Below, in pieces: positions 26,054 through 34,984 of a stretch of 64,000 nucleotides of DNA (the stretch's first letter is position 1; the number at the start of each line of letters is the position of its first letter). Source of the DNA: UMGS1783 sp900555065 (GTDB lineage: Bacteria > Bacillota > Clostridia > Oscillospirales > UMGS1783); the NCBI GenBank assembly GCA_937991645.1, contig CALKPL010000004.1, positions 32,512 through 96,511 on the forward strand. The letters are read 5' to 3'. The notes under the pieces were generated by a model, which saw nothing but the letters and a program-made list of their open reading frames with translations, searched no databases and was not told where the DNA came from. The translations under genes and the position numbers were made by a program.

Positions 26054-26272
26054 TTTACTACCTCCTTTTTTTCGACAAAATTGTGATTCTATCATATATT
26101 ATATCACGCTTGGCATGAGTTGCTTTGATTTATCAGACGCAGAATTTGCATAAAAATATGTTTATGCTACTTGCACGGCTTGCGCAGTGACTGCGATCCA
26201 TGTTTCATGCAAAGAATGGCAGTATAACTTTTTTTGCGTTTACAAATACTAATGCCGAAAGGATGTGTAAAC

Positions 26273-26389
26273 ATGGAATCTAATTTCAATCAGAAAAATC
26301 AGCAGCAGAACAAAAACAGCCAGAAGAGCAAAAATCAGCAGCAGAAAAAGAACAACAAGAAGTCTTTTAATTCGCAGGAACAGAACTGA
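26273..26389 (+). CDS. 38-residue Gln/Asn/Lys/Ser-rich peptide
   Basis: The short frame starts with ATG at 26273 after GAAAGGATG and ends with TGA at 26387-26389. The composition is almost only Asn, Gln, Lys and Ser (MESNFNQKNQQQNKN at the start), with no hydrophobic segment. It has a plausible ribosome site and a strong terminator 76 bp downstream, which supports expression. It resembles very short, hydrophilic spore or stress peptides in composition only. I do not recognise the family. Confidence 0.55.
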   Translation: MESNFNQKNQQQNKNSQKSKNQQQKKNNKKSFNSQEQN

Positions 26390-26465
26390 ATACGTGCCGC
26401 GGTGGGAAGCGTATGCCTGCCGCTGCGGCGCGGGAAGGCGAAAGCTTTCCTGGGATCATACAAAA

Positions 26466-26495
26466 GGGAAGCATGGAAACCATGCTTCCCTTTTT
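26466..26495 (+). terminator. Terminator after the small Gln-rich peptide gene
   Basis: The hairpin GGGAAGCATGG-AAA-CCATGCTTCCC is followed by TTTTT. It lies between this gene and the convergent SdpI-like gene and borders the latter's stop codon. Confidence 0.9.
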
Positions 26496-26885
26496 CTAAA
26501 CGGATGGGTTTTGGCGCGGCACGCCGTACTCGTCAAAATTCCGCTTGAGCGCCGCTTCCACGGGTATGATCGACAAAAGCAGCGGGAACATTTGCAAAAA
26601 TGTTAGAATCGCCGCTGCGAGCATAAGCGTGTCTTCCTCGCGGCTGAGGAAGGGCAGCAGAACCAGAACCGACGCTGCTGCAGTAATACATCCCAGCTTG
26701 CGCCAGAGCCTTGCGCAGTACTGGTGCGCAAACTCCCAAGTGGCCCAATTTTGCATGGACCGGCGGGTTCGGTAACCATATATCCCGTTTATGGTTTTTG
26801 GAGGATGCTTTTTCCACACATAGCCGAATAAGACCATTGTGCCGGGAATCAGCAGGACAATCAGAGCGGATAGAAGCAGGATCAT
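26496..26885 (-). CDS. SdpI-family membrane protein
   Basis: This 129-residue protein has three predicted membrane helices (about 1-22, 63-81 and 86-106). Between the first two it carries the SdpI-family motif NGIYGYRTRRSMQNWATWEFA. SdpI of Bacillus subtilis gives immunity to the SdpC toxin, but most relatives are of unknown role. GGAGTGA precedes the ATG. No SdpC-like toxin gene is adjacent. Confidence 0.8.
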   Translation of the reverse strand: MILLLSALIVLLIPGTMVLFGYVWKKHPPKTINGIYGYRTRRSMQNWATWEFAHQYCARLWRKLGCITAAASVLVLLPFLSREEDTLMLAAAILTFLQMFPLLLSIIPVEAALKRNFDEYGVPRQNPSV

Positions 26886-27098
26886 TTTCGTTCACTCCAT
26901 CTGTGAATGCTACGATTATTATAACGGTTTCCTTTGAAAAGTCAACAGCCGACATGTCATCGGTCGAATAAGTCCGCTTAAATGCGCAAACACAAAATTT
27001 ATAATAGATATGGACTGTAACAAAGTATATATTTGTTCCCAAAAGAGTTCATTTCTTATATTTTTAGGTGTATTTATCTGTAGTGAATTTTGGCTTTT

Positions 27099-27119
27099 GT
27101 TCATATGCTAATCATGAAC
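27099..27119. promoter_or_regulatory. Possible operator upstream of the surface-protein genes
   Basis: An inverted repeat GTTCAT-N9-ATGAAC lies 89 bp before the start codon of the repeat protein, in A/T-rich DNA. A regulator is not known. Confidence 0.3.
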
Positions 27120-27207
27120 TGGTAAATAAAATGTTTTTTTGCGCGCGAGAAAAACGTTTCATATCGCCAGTTGTTTTCAATACATCATGCAAGGGGGAAG
27201 AAAAACC

Positions 27208-29319
27208 ATGAAACACCCGGCAAAGAAAATTCTGGCGTATTTGCTAATCGCATGTCTTTGTAGCGGTTTCTGCGCTTTTGGCGATTCGGCAAGCGCAGCC
27301 AATCCGGTTGAACTGGAAAAGGTAGCTGCCGTAAACGGTACGGAACTGCTTATGTATTACTCCGGTCCGGTCAATCTTCCTGAATCTGGTACATATCTTC
27401 GCTTTGTGGATGAGAATTATGACTTGCTATGGGTAAAGGATGGCGTAGTTGGAGCGGAGACGGCTGGAGCGCTTCCCATACAGTATGAAGCCGAATCTGT
27501 TTCCTACTTTAACGCAGATAAGACGATTCTGTCCTGGAAACTCAACACCGGTAGCGCACCGGATGGTCTTGCCCAGCTGACAGATATTTACGACGCGCTG
27601 ATGGGAACGGGCGCGACGCAGGCATACACCGATGCGGGCGCCATTATGATGTTTGGCATGGAAAATCACAGCCAGACTGACATCGCGGGCGGCGCGCCAA
27701 TTTCACTCGCCGGTGCGACTGCCTCAGCCGGAAATGAAAGCCGCATGTTTATGCCAGTGAATACTGTGTTGTCACCAAAGGTCACTGCGGCGGCGATCAG
27801 CGAAACGAAAGTGCGAATTACATTTTCGGAGCCGGTCGCAATTTCCGGCAATCCCTTTATCGCGCTTCGTGTTGTGGATGAAAATGACGACCTGCAGTGG
27901 AGCGGTGGCGCCAGAGACAGCGGAACGCCGCTGCAGTGGAGCGGCACTTGGGCTTTTGAGGATGCGGAGCATAAGAGCATTGTATGGACAATCGATGGGG
28001 ATGCATGGCGGCTGAGCGAAATTTTGAATTTTTCCGACAGGATTTCCATGGGCGGCAAACCCCTTTCGGATTTTGCCGGTTGCGCCGCAAAACTCGTATT
28101 TGAAGAAACATCCGGGCAGGCCCGGGACGATTATGTCGGCGACGTTGTCGGCAGCAGCGGCGGTGTTCTCGCAGCGACCAATAAAGCCGTACCCGAATGG
28201 GGGGACGCCGCGTATGTAGCGGTTACGCCGTTTGACACCTCGTTTCGCGTCGTCAGCGCACAGGCGATCAACAGTTCTCAGGTGCGGGTGACATTCTCCG
28301 AACCCGCTACAATCAGCGGTGCGCCGTTTATTGCGCTGCGGTATGTGGACAGCGATTTTAATCTGCAATGGTATAAGCCGGATGGAAGCTACAGCTCTTC
28401 TGAAGACGGAGCGGAGCCGTTACAGTGGGCCGGATCCTGGGAGTGGGAGGACGAATCGCATAAGAGTCTGCTGTGGACAATAGACGGCTGGAATATCAAC
28501 GACGTGGTCACATTTGCCGACGGCGTTAAACGCGACGGTATCCCGCTGTCCACATTCAGCGACCTGCTCGCAGTGTTTTGTATTGAAGAGGTAAATCCTG
28601 CCGGTTCGGGCAATATAGATCCCGGATTGATTGAAAATGTGGTAAACACGGCGGGCGTAAAGCTGTACGCAAATAAAATCGCGGGAGACGACAAGTCCTA
28701 TACGGAGATTTTGCCTTGTGAGCCACGCTTCTATGTGAAAAATGTCGTAGCGTCAAACGCGAAACAGATTGTCGTAGAATTCTCAGAACCGGTCAGGGAA
28801 GTGACGGGCAGTCCATATTTGGCAATTCGCTACGTAGATGCGGATAACAACCTGCAGTGGTACCGGCCTGACGGCAGTTACAGTTCCAACGAGACGGACG
28901 GGAAGCCTTTGCAGTGGGACGGGACATGGGCGTTAAGCAAAGACCATACCAAACTGGTGTGGACAATCGCAGGCGAGGAATGGAATGTGCGCGATATCCT
29001 GGAATTCTCCGGCGATACGAAACGGGAGGGGATTCCCCTTTCCGCCTACTCCGGGTTGAAAGCGGTTTTTTGCATAGAGGAAGACGCACATGAAAAAAGC
29101 GGGATTGACAACATGATCGGCGAGAGCGGAGAGTATTTGTTTTCCAATGTCGTGAAGGGCGTCGTGGACAGAGTTTATTCGCCCGTTGCCATTGATTTCG
29201 GGTATGCGATACCGCCTACCGGGGATTTGGGTATCACAGCGGTAGTATTTGCTATGGCCGGCGCAATTCTCTGCGGAACAGTATGCATAAAAAAGAAGAG
29301 ATGTGCCGCCGTTCGTTAA
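27208..29319 (+). CDS. Cell-wall-anchored protein with four tandem beta-type repeats and a sortase-type tail
   Basis: From the ATG at 27208 (AAGGGGGAAG upstream) the protein has 703 residues. It has a signal peptide at 1-35, cleaved around SASAA. Four homologous units of about 130-160 residues begin near 37, 191, 346 and 508. Units 2-4 repeat V-(R/V)-(I/V)-x-FSEP, then ALR-(Y/V)-VDxDxxLQW, then PLQW-x-G-(T/S)-W and (V/L)WTIxG. The first unit is divergent. The C-terminus has IPPTGD (668-673), a hydrophobic helix and KKKR, fitting an LPXTG-like sorting signal. The repeat looks like a bacterial Ig-like or carbohydrate-binding domain. A surface adhesin or glycan-binding role is inferred from the next genes. 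Confidence 0.75.
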   Translation: MKHPAKKILAYLLIACLCSGFCAFGDSASAANPVELEKVAAVNGTELLMYYSGPVNLPESGTYLRFVDENYDLLWVKDGVVGAETAGALPIQYEAESVSYFNADKTILSWKLNTGSAPDGLAQLTDIYDALMGTGATQAYTDAGAIMMFGMENHSQTDIAGGAPISLAGATASAGNESRMFMPVNTVLSPKVTAAAISETKVRITFSEPVAISGNPFIALRVVDENDDLQWSGGARDSGTPLQWSGTWAFEDAEHKSIVWTIDGDAWRLSEILNFSDRISMGGKPLSDFAGCAAKLVFEETSGQARDDYVGDVVGSSGGVLAATNKAVPEWGDAAYVAVTPFDTSFRVVSAQAINSSQVRVTFSEPATISGAPFIALRYVDSDFNLQWYKPDGSYSSSEDGAEPLQWAGSWEWEDESHKSLLWTIDGWNINDVVTFADGVKRDGIPLSTFSDLLAVFCIEEVNPAGSGNIDPGLIENVVNTAGVKLYANKIAGDDKSYTEILPCEPRFYVKNVVASNAKQIVVEFSEPVREVTGSPYLAIRYVDADNNLQWYRPDGSYSSNETDGKPLQWDGTWALSKDHTKLVWTIAGEEWNVRDILEFSGDTKREGIPLSAYSGLKAVFCIEEDAHEKSGIDNMIGESGEYLFSNVVKGVVDRVYSPVAIDFGYAIPPTGDLGITAVVFAMAGAILCGTVCIKKKRCAAVR

Positions 29320-29399
29320 ACGGCAATGTTCATGTTCACCGTTGTAAACGTGCGCTTTAGAGGTGACATCAATTTTCAGTTATGATTGAGGAGGCTGTT

Positions 29400-30176
29400 A
29401 TGAAAAACATTCGTTCTTTTATCACACTGGTTGTTATCGCTGTTTTTGCCGCGGCGATGTTCGTGCTTCCAGCCGGCGCCGCCGACGCGGTGACCGTTAA
29501 AAACATGATCCTTGTCAGCGACAATGAAATTGTCGTGGAATTTTCGGAGCCCGTAAAAATTGAAGCTCCGTTTATGGCTCTGCGGCTTGTGGATGGAAAC
29601 GACATTCTCCAGAAAGACGCCGAGGAAAACTGGCTGCAGTTCGAGGGGTATTGGGATTTTATAGACGAAACGCACGATAAGATTATATGGACAATGTACG
29701 AAGATAACGCATTTGAACTTCCAACCATCGCATCTGTGCTTGCATATGAGGGCGCGCTCGCCGACTACAAGGATTTTACAGTCAAGTTTACCATAGAGGA
29801 ACTGGCAGAGGGACAGGTCGCAAATGGTTCAATCGACAATGTTACGAATATGGACGGCACAGTGAAACTGAGTTCTGATCCTATTGTAAGAGATTGGAAC
29901 GACGTGGTACAGTTTGAACTTGAAAGGGATTATGAATACCTGAACGCTGCCCAGGAACCCTCCAGCCAGGAAGAATCCTCCGCCAACAGCGCCGCGTCGC
30001 AGAGCGGCGGCACAATGTCTGTCGACGGTATGGAGAGTTCACAGCCTGAAGCGGTGACTTCGCAGCCCGCAGACGCGGCCCCGTCTTATCTGATTACGGC
30101 GCTTGTCGTCATGAGTGCGGTGACGATACTTGAAGGCATTGTTATAATTATTCTGCTGTTAAAACGGAAGAATTGA
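29400..30176 (+). CDS. Membrane-anchored surface protein with a single copy of the same repeat domain
   Basis: From the ATG at 29400 (GAGGAGG upstream) the protein has 258 residues. After a signal peptide (ending near PAGAADA) comes one repeat unit like those of the preceding protein (IVVEFSEPVKI, FMALRLVDGND, WLQFEGYWDF, KIIWTM). A Ser/Gln/Glu-rich linker (about 180-225) and a C-terminal transmembrane helix ending LLLKRKN follow. It lacks a sortase motif, so it should stay in the membrane. It lies 80 bp after its larger paralogue and probably belongs to the same unit. Confidence 0.72.
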   Translation: MKNIRSFITLVVIAVFAAAMFVLPAGAADAVTVKNMILVSDNEIVVEFSEPVKIEAPFMALRLVDGNDILQKDAEENWLQFEGYWDFIDETHDKIIWTMYEDNAFELPTIASVLAYEGALADYKDFTVKFTIEELAEGQVANGSIDNVTNMDGTVKLSSDPIVRDWNDVVQFELERDYEYLNAAQEPSSQEESSANSAASQSGGTMSVDGMESSQPEAVTSQPADAAPSYLITALVVMSAVTILEGIVIIILLLKRKN

Positions 30177-30196
30177 TTCCTTGATACTCTGCCAGT

Positions 30197-30240
30197 CGGG
30201 CCGGCGGCATGTCGCATAGCCCGCCGCTGGCCCGTCATTC
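30197..30240 (+). terminator. Probable terminator between surface protein and alpha-galactosidase
   Basis: Arms CGGGCCGGCGGC and GCCGCTGGCCCG (one mismatch) are followed by TCATTCTTTG. The T-tract is weak. Confidence 0.5.
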
Positions 30241-30295
30241 TTTGTGAGCTGCGAGAGATGTGACTCCGCTGCATAACACAATGGGAGATGAGCAC

Positions 30296-32323
30296 ATGAA
30301 GAAACTGATTGCGATCGCACTTTGCCTGTGTCTGCTCCTGCCGCTCCTGTCCGGGTGTAAAGGAGGGAGCGACGCGCCGTCCTCCGGGACGGCTGCAAAA
30401 GTATGGGTGGAGAAGCAGATTGACGACGACACCCTGTTTTCCTTTACATACGACGGCGTACCCTTCGCCGATTTTATCAGCGGATGGGAAAAATCGGTTG
30501 ACAAGGGCACGGATGACAATGGCAATACAACTCTTACGCTGACATATGCGCAAAAAGACGACCAGGTAACTGCGCAGGCGCTGATTACGCTGTATAAAGC
30601 TTCGGATGCGGTGGAATGGGTAATCCATTTCCAGAATGAGGGGAAAGGCGACTCCCCGGTTATCGGGGAAATTCAGGCGATGGATACGATCTATGAAGAC
30701 GGGATCGACGTCACGCTGGGGTATGCCAAAGGCTCCACTCTCTCGGAAGAAGATTTCACGCCGCTTTCCGCACAGTTGAAAGATGGAGAAAACGTGACCT
30801 TATATTCAAGTTCGGGATTGTCTTCCAACGAGTTTATGCCGTACTTCGATATTGTTTCTGAGGGGAAAGGTATTATCGGCGCAATAGGATGGACGGGTAG
30901 CTGGAAATGTGTTTTTCGTCCGGAGTCGAGCGGCGTGAGGATGACGGCGGGTATGACGGAGACAAGAATCTCGTTGCATGCTGGCGAACAAATGCGCACG
31001 CCGTCGATCGTCTTTCTGTTCTTTGAAGGGGATGCCGCACAGGGGCACAACGCTTGGCGGAGTTTTCTAATCAATCAGCTCGCCCCCAAAACAGAGTCCG
31101 GAGAGCCCATCACAGAACTGCCTATATTTGTAGGCGCCTGGGGCGCTGACGGCGAGACGAAAATGCTAAACACGATCAAACGTATGGACCAGCGAAATCA
31201 AATGTACGACGGTATTTGGGTGGATGCCGGATGGTATGGGAGCGAAGAGAACATAGCAAAAGATACGTATGCAAACGGCTGGTATGAGCAGGTCGGTTCT
31301 TGGAACCATCTCGATTCACTCTATCCGGAAGGGTTTAAAAACGTTTCCAACGCGCTGCACGAGCGAGATCTGCAGTTTTTGCTGTGGTTTGAACCGGAGC
31401 GCGTGATGAATGGATCTACATTTCAAAAGCAGCATCCGGAATACCTCATTCAATCGAGCGCGGGATCATTTTTCCTGATAAACCTTGCGGATGACGAAGC
31501 AACGGATTTTCTAATTGACTTCATGGACGCTAAAATAAAGGAATACGGTATGGACTGGTATCGACAGGACTTTAACTGCACGCCTGCGCAGACCTGGGCG
31601 TCTACGGACAATGCACAGGGGGAGAATCGTAAAGGGATTACGGAAATTCATTATATTACAAATTTATATCGATATCTGGATACTCTCGTCGAACGCAATC
31701 CCGGATTGATGATAGACAACTGTGCTTCCGGCGGTCGTCGTCTTGATATTGAAATGATGCGGCGTTCATATCCGCTGCACAGGTCGGATCATCCGCTGAT
31801 GGACGGGTCGACTGCGGATACGGTGCGCGAGCTTATGATCCGGTTAAGTTACTGGCTGCCGCTTTCAGGCGGCGGCGTAAGCAAGGAAAGCGGACTGCTG
31901 ACGCCCTATGACTGGCGCTCTCAAATGGCGGCGAGCACCAGCGTTTCGTCAACCCCGTCGGACGTAAACTATTACAATACCATGCTTGAGCAGCACTACC
32001 GCTGCAAACCAATGATTGCAGGGGATTACTATATCCTCACCGAGCACAAGAATGCAAAAACCGACAACAGTGCATATATGTATTACCTGCCGGATTCGGG
32101 AGAAGGATACCTCTTGCTGTTCCGGCCGAAAGAGTCTGCCGTCGCCCAGCAAAAGCTGTATTTACGCGGGTTGGATGCGGACGCGGACTATTTGCTGGAA
32201 AATGCAGATACAGGGGAAACGCTCACGGTTTCTGGCGCGTTGCTGATGGAAAAAGGCATGGATTTGACGCTTGACGCCCCCCCGATCCTCCGCGCTGATA
32301 TATTTTACCCGGCAATGACATGA
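30296..32323 (+). CDS. Lipoprotein alpha-galactosidase-like glycoside hydrolase (GH36 type)
   Basis: From the ATG at 30296 the protein has 675 residues. A lipoprotein signal peptide ends in the lipobox LLSGC (Cys near 19), so it should be tethered outside the cell. An N-terminal beta-sandwich (to about 270) precedes a TIM barrel with WVDAGWYG, LWFEPERV, the probable nucleophile Asp425 in DWYRQDFN and the probable acid Asp484 in DNCASGGRRLDIE. These match GH36 melibiases. It would release alpha-galactose from oligosaccharides at the surface. The two surface proteins and the convergent AraC gene form its context. Exact substrate is unknown. Confidence 0.85.
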   Translation: MKKLIAIALCLCLLLPLLSGCKGGSDAPSSGTAAKVWVEKQIDDDTLFSFTYDGVPFADFISGWEKSVDKGTDDNGNTTLTLTYAQKDDQVTAQALITLYKASDAVEWVIHFQNEGKGDSPVIGEIQAMDTIYEDGIDVTLGYAKGSTLSEEDFTPLSAQLKDGENVTLYSSSGLSSNEFMPYFDIVSEGKGIIGAIGWTGSWKCVFRPESSGVRMTAGMTETRISLHAGEQMRTPSIVFLFFEGDAAQGHNAWRSFLINQLAPKTESGEPITELPIFVGAWGADGETKMLNTIKRMDQRNQMYDGIWVDAGWYGSEENIAKDTYANGWYEQVGSWNHLDSLYPEGFKNVSNALHERDLQFLLWFEPERVMNGSTFQKQHPEYLIQSSAGSFFLINLADDEATDFLIDFMDAKIKEYGMDWYRQDFNCTPAQTWASTDNAQGENRKGITEIHYITNLYRYLDTLVERNPGLMIDNCASGGRRLDIEMMRRSYPLHRSDHPLMDGSTADTVRELMIRLSYWLPLSGGGVSKESGLLTPYDWRSQMAASTSVSSTPSDVNYYNTMLEQHYRCKPMIAGDYYILTEHKNAKTDNSAYMYYLPDSGEGYLLLFRPKESAVAQQKLYLRGLDADADYLLENADTGETLTVSGALLMEKGMDLTLDAPPILRADIFYPAMT

Positions 32324-32329
32324 TTCAAA

Positions 32330-32375
32330 CAGGCCCGAAGCGGAGTACTGCCTCTTACGCTTCGGGCCTGTTTCA
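32330..32375. terminator. Terminator between the alpha-galactosidase and AraC genes
   Basis: Arms CAGGCCCGAAGCG and CGCTTCGGGCCTG enclose a 15-base loop and are followed by TTTCATT. It separates two convergent genes. Confidence 0.75.
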
Positions 32376-33215
32376 TTATGTTTTTTTATAGCGCTTTCTG
32401 TACTGCAGAGGGGGGATACCGTAGCGTTCTCTGAATATATGGATAAAATAAGTCGGCGCATGAAAACCGGAATGCTCGGAAATCTGTTCCACAGAGAGCT
32501 CGGAATGCAATAGCAGATCCACAGCCTGCTGCAGGCGCAGGTTTTTCAGGTACTCCGTATAGGAGAGACCGACCGCCCTTTGAAAACGCACGCCGAAATA
32601 ATTCGCGCTCATATGGTATTTTCGGGCAAGTTCCTGTTTTTTCGGCGGGTTTTTGAAATGTTTTTGCAAATATAAGATTGCGTCCTGGATAATCGCGTCG
32701 GTTGAATCCTGTTTCTGTACCGGGATGCATTCGCACCGGCGCAGAAGCGCAATGCAGATCTGCGTCAGCATGGCGCATATTGCAGTTTCCCGGTACGGAT
32801 TGGCGTTCGTGTACTCTTCATACATCCGTTCCACAATCGCGTAAAGCGGCGCGAAAGTCTCTTCCTCCAGCTGGGAAAAGAGGAAGCCGTTGGACAGCGC
32901 GGCCGCAATTTCCGGCGGGAGGTACTTATCTGTAAAGTTGATGTTCATCAGGCTCATTCCGCACGTCTCATCCGCTATGACCGTATGGAAATCCAGCGGG
33001 GTGAGCAGATATACCGACCCGCGTGACATCGGAATGGTTTTTGCATTGACAATCTGCGTGCCGCAGCCGTCGTATACAAATTCCATCTCAAAGTAATCGT
33101 GCCAGTGCAGTTCGTTTTCCGGCAGGACGTGCATGGGCGCGCGGTTGCGCATGACAAACCCGAAGTCCTCCGGCATTCCGCTTTGTTTGAGGATGAGTGT
33201 GTTTTTGTCCGACAT
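32376..33215 (-). CDS. AraC-family regulator with cupin sensor
   Basis: This protein has about 279 residues from the ATG at 33215 (AGGTG upstream). A cupin half (LHWHDYFEMEFVYDG, YLLTPLDFHTV) is followed by two helix-turn-helix motifs (KKQELARKYHMSANYFGVRFQ and VEQISEHSGFHAPTYFIHIF). The ATG at 33221 is equally possible. It is convergent with the alpha-galactosidase and is the likely sensor for the galactoside locus. Confidence 0.82.
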   Translation of the reverse strand: MSDKNTLILKQSGMPEDFGFVMRNRAPMHVLPENELHWHDYFEMEFVYDGCGTQIVNAKTIPMSRGSVYLLTPLDFHTVIADETCGMSLMNINFTDKYLPPEIAAALSNGFLFSQLEEETFAPLYAIVERMYEEYTNANPYRETAICAMLTQICIALLRRCECIPVQKQDSTDAIIQDAILYLQKHFKNPPKKQELARKYHMSANYFGVRFQRAVGLSYTEYLKNLRLQQAVDLLLHSELSVEQISEHSGFHAPTYFIHIFRERYGIPPLQYRKRYKKT

Positions 33216-33224
33216 TTCCATCAC

Positions 33225-33581
33225 CTGTATTTATTTTACCCTGCGCAAAGGACAATTACAAGCGGAAATTGCATTGGGCAGCGCGGTTGCCGTGAACCGT
33301 CGGCAGGTCGTTAAGGGGCAAGGCCGCCCGTTACGTTGTTTTTGCAGTTAGATGGAATCGGAAGCGGGAAACATGGATTCGGTGGGAAATGACGGTTCCG
33401 GCAAAAGCGAAGACGCTTTGGGGCGGTTTCGCCAGTCGGACAAAACGGCGGCTGGCTTGGCGAATGAAGTCCTGCCGCACAGGAAATTATTTGCATTTTC
33501 TAATTGTATGAAATGTTTTTCTGGATTTCACCAATGCGCCGAAAAAACGCATTAATAGCAGGGGGATCCAGGCATTGCAAT
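33225..33581. other. Intergenic region, no convincing gene
   Basis: A plus-strand frame of 67 codons at 33352-33555 lacks a ribosome site and recognisable motifs. Apart from a promoter for the AraC gene, which must lie at the left end, nothing else is seen. Confidence 0.45.
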
Positions 33582-33613
33582 AAAAAACTCCCATGTGAAA
33601 TTCACATGGGAGT
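33582..33613 (-). terminator. Terminator of the tRNA-Trp/tRNA-Thr unit
   Basis: On the minus strand, ACTCCCATGTGAA-TTCACATGGGAGT is followed by TTTTT (complement of 33582-33586), directly after the tRNA-Thr CCA. Confidence 0.92.
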
Positions 33614-33614
33614 T

Positions 33615-33690
33615 TGGAGCTGATGCCGGGACTCGAACCCGGGACCTCATCCTTACCAAGGATGTGCGCTACCTCCTGTGCCACATCAGC
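33615..33690 (-). tRNA. tRNA-Thr (GGU)
   Basis: This 76-nt gene encodes its CCA. The acceptor GCTGATG pairs with CATCAGC, the anticodon stem is CATCC/GGATG with loop TTGGTAA, and the T-arm is CCGGGTTCGAGTCCCGG. Confidence 0.96.
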
Positions 33691-33723
33691 AGATTGGGAA
33701 AGCCACGGGGCTGTTCCCATTCA

Positions 33724-33799
33724 TGGCAGGGGCAGAAGGACTTGAACCCTCGGCACGCGGTTTTGGAGACCGCTGCTCTACCAACTGAGCTATGCCCCT
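33724..33799 (-). tRNA. tRNA-Trp (CCA)
   Basis: This 76-nt gene encodes its CCA end. The acceptor AGGGGCA pairs with TGCCCCT, the anticodon stem is GCGGT/ACCGC with loop CTCCAAA, and the T-arm is CGAGGGTTCAAGTCCTTC-type. It is co-transcribed with tRNA-Thr 33 bp downstream. Confidence 0.96.
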
Positions 33800-33824
33800 T
33801 TGTTCATACAGGCGACGCTAATAA

Positions 33825-33853
33825 ATTATATAGCATGGATACGGCCTTGTCAA
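33825..33853 (-). promoter_or_regulatory. Consensus promoter of the tRNA-Trp/tRNA-Thr unit
   Basis: On the minus strand, TTGACA (complement of 33848-33853) is exactly 17 bp from TATAAT (complement of 33825-33830). This is a full consensus sigma-A promoter, as expected for stable RNA genes. Confidence 0.92.
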
Positions 33854-33975
33854 GAGCTTTCTTACGGATTTCTGCAATCCTTTTTCCAGCCGGCCCGGGC
33901 GTCGGCATGCCCGCTGTTTTAACAGGCAACAGAGGCCGCCAGATAACGGGCGGCCTCCAAAGGTTCCAGCTGAAA

Positions 33976-34971
33976 TTATGATTTTTTGCCAAATTCGACA
34001 AAGGCGTCGATCACTGCGCGGTAGTTCTCTTTTGGCATGCCCATGTTTTCCGTGTAGTCGAGGATATAAGCGATCAGTCCGCCGTTTGGCGTGTCCATGC
34101 TCTCGATAATACGCCGAACTTCTTCGCGGTTTTCCTCGGGCGTGCCCTGAATGCTGGTCGTCTGGTAATCGGCAGGCGTGCAGAAACATACCTTGCCGGC
34201 GTACAGCTTGCCCATGTACTCGATGCCGCTTTTGCCGTCCGGCGCGTTGAGGGCGGGCTGGCCGAGGTTGAGCATGTCCACGCCGACTTCTATCAGGTCG
34301 GGAACAATCTCATCGACCTTGCCGCAGGAGTGGAAGAACACGTCCAGACCATGTTCGTGTGCGATTTTGAACTGTTCTTTATAGCGCGGCTTAAACACGC
34401 GGCGCCAATAGTCGGGCGCGACCATCAGGTCGGTCTGGGTGCCCCAGTCGTCCCAGAAAGATACGGCGTGGAAGCCATAGTCCGCCATCTGGCGTATTAC
34501 GTCGTTTTCAAAGCCGAACACGAGATCGGCGAGCTTCTCCACATTTTCAGGCTCAATGAGCATATCCTCCATAAGGTTGCAGAACCCGCGCAAAAAGCTC
34601 ATGATGGTGAACCCGGTGAGGTAGAGGCTGCCCATATAATAGCGGTCGTCTCCAAACTCCTTGCGCGCCTCAATAATATCGGCAAAACGCGACTTGTCAA
34701 AGGCGTTGGGCTTGTATTTCGCATTGTATTCGTCGAATTTGCTGAAATCCTCCAGCGGCGGGTTTTTCGGGTTGCCCATGGGGATAGACGGATCGTCGCT
34801 CTCCCAGCGGAAGCCCCACTCGGTACCCTGTTTGTCCTCGCCCAGATAGAAGCGGACAAGGTCGGTCTGAATAATATCGGAATTGCGTCTGTCGCCGTTG
34901 AAAAGGAAGAGAGGGACATAGTCCGGTTTCTGAAAGTGGATTGCGCGTTTTACCTGCTCGTATCTTGTCAT
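33976..34971 (-). CDS. UroD-family (MtaA-like) corrinoid methyltransferase, protein 1
   Basis: From the ATG at 34971 (GAGGAGG upstream) the protein has 331 residues of the uroporphyrinogen-decarboxylase fold. FFHSCGKVDEIVPDL supplies the His-x-Cys pair used for zinc in MtaA/MtbA-type methyltransferases, and a later Cys-containing VCFCTPAD supplies a possible third ligand. The N-terminal Arg cluster of true UroD is not seen. It would move a methyl group between substrate or cofactor and a corrinoid protein. It lies 13 bp after a paralogue and opposite the PocR regulator and corrinoid genes. Which partner is MT1 or MT2 is unknown. Confidence 0.75.
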   Translation of the reverse strand: MTRYEQVKRAIHFQKPDYVPLFLFNGDRRNSDIIQTDLVRFYLGEDKQGTEWGFRWESDDPSIPMGNPKNPPLEDFSKFDEYNAKYKPNAFDKSRFADIIEARKEFGDDRYYMGSLYLTGFTIMSFLRGFCNLMEDMLIEPENVEKLADLVFGFENDVIRQMADYGFHAVSFWDDWGTQTDLMVAPDYWRRVFKPRYKEQFKIAHEHGLDVFFHSCGKVDEIVPDLIEVGVDMLNLGQPALNAPDGKSGIEYMGKLYAGKVCFCTPADYQTTSIQGTPEENREEVRRIIESMDTPNGGLIAYILDYTENMGMPKENYRAVIDAFVEFGKKS

Positions 34972-34984
34972 TGTGATTGCCTCC

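Noticed and set aside
33352..33555. 67-codon frame between the AraC gene and the tRNAs
   Set aside because: There is no ribosome site, no family resemblance, and it runs towards the tRNA terminator on the other strand.
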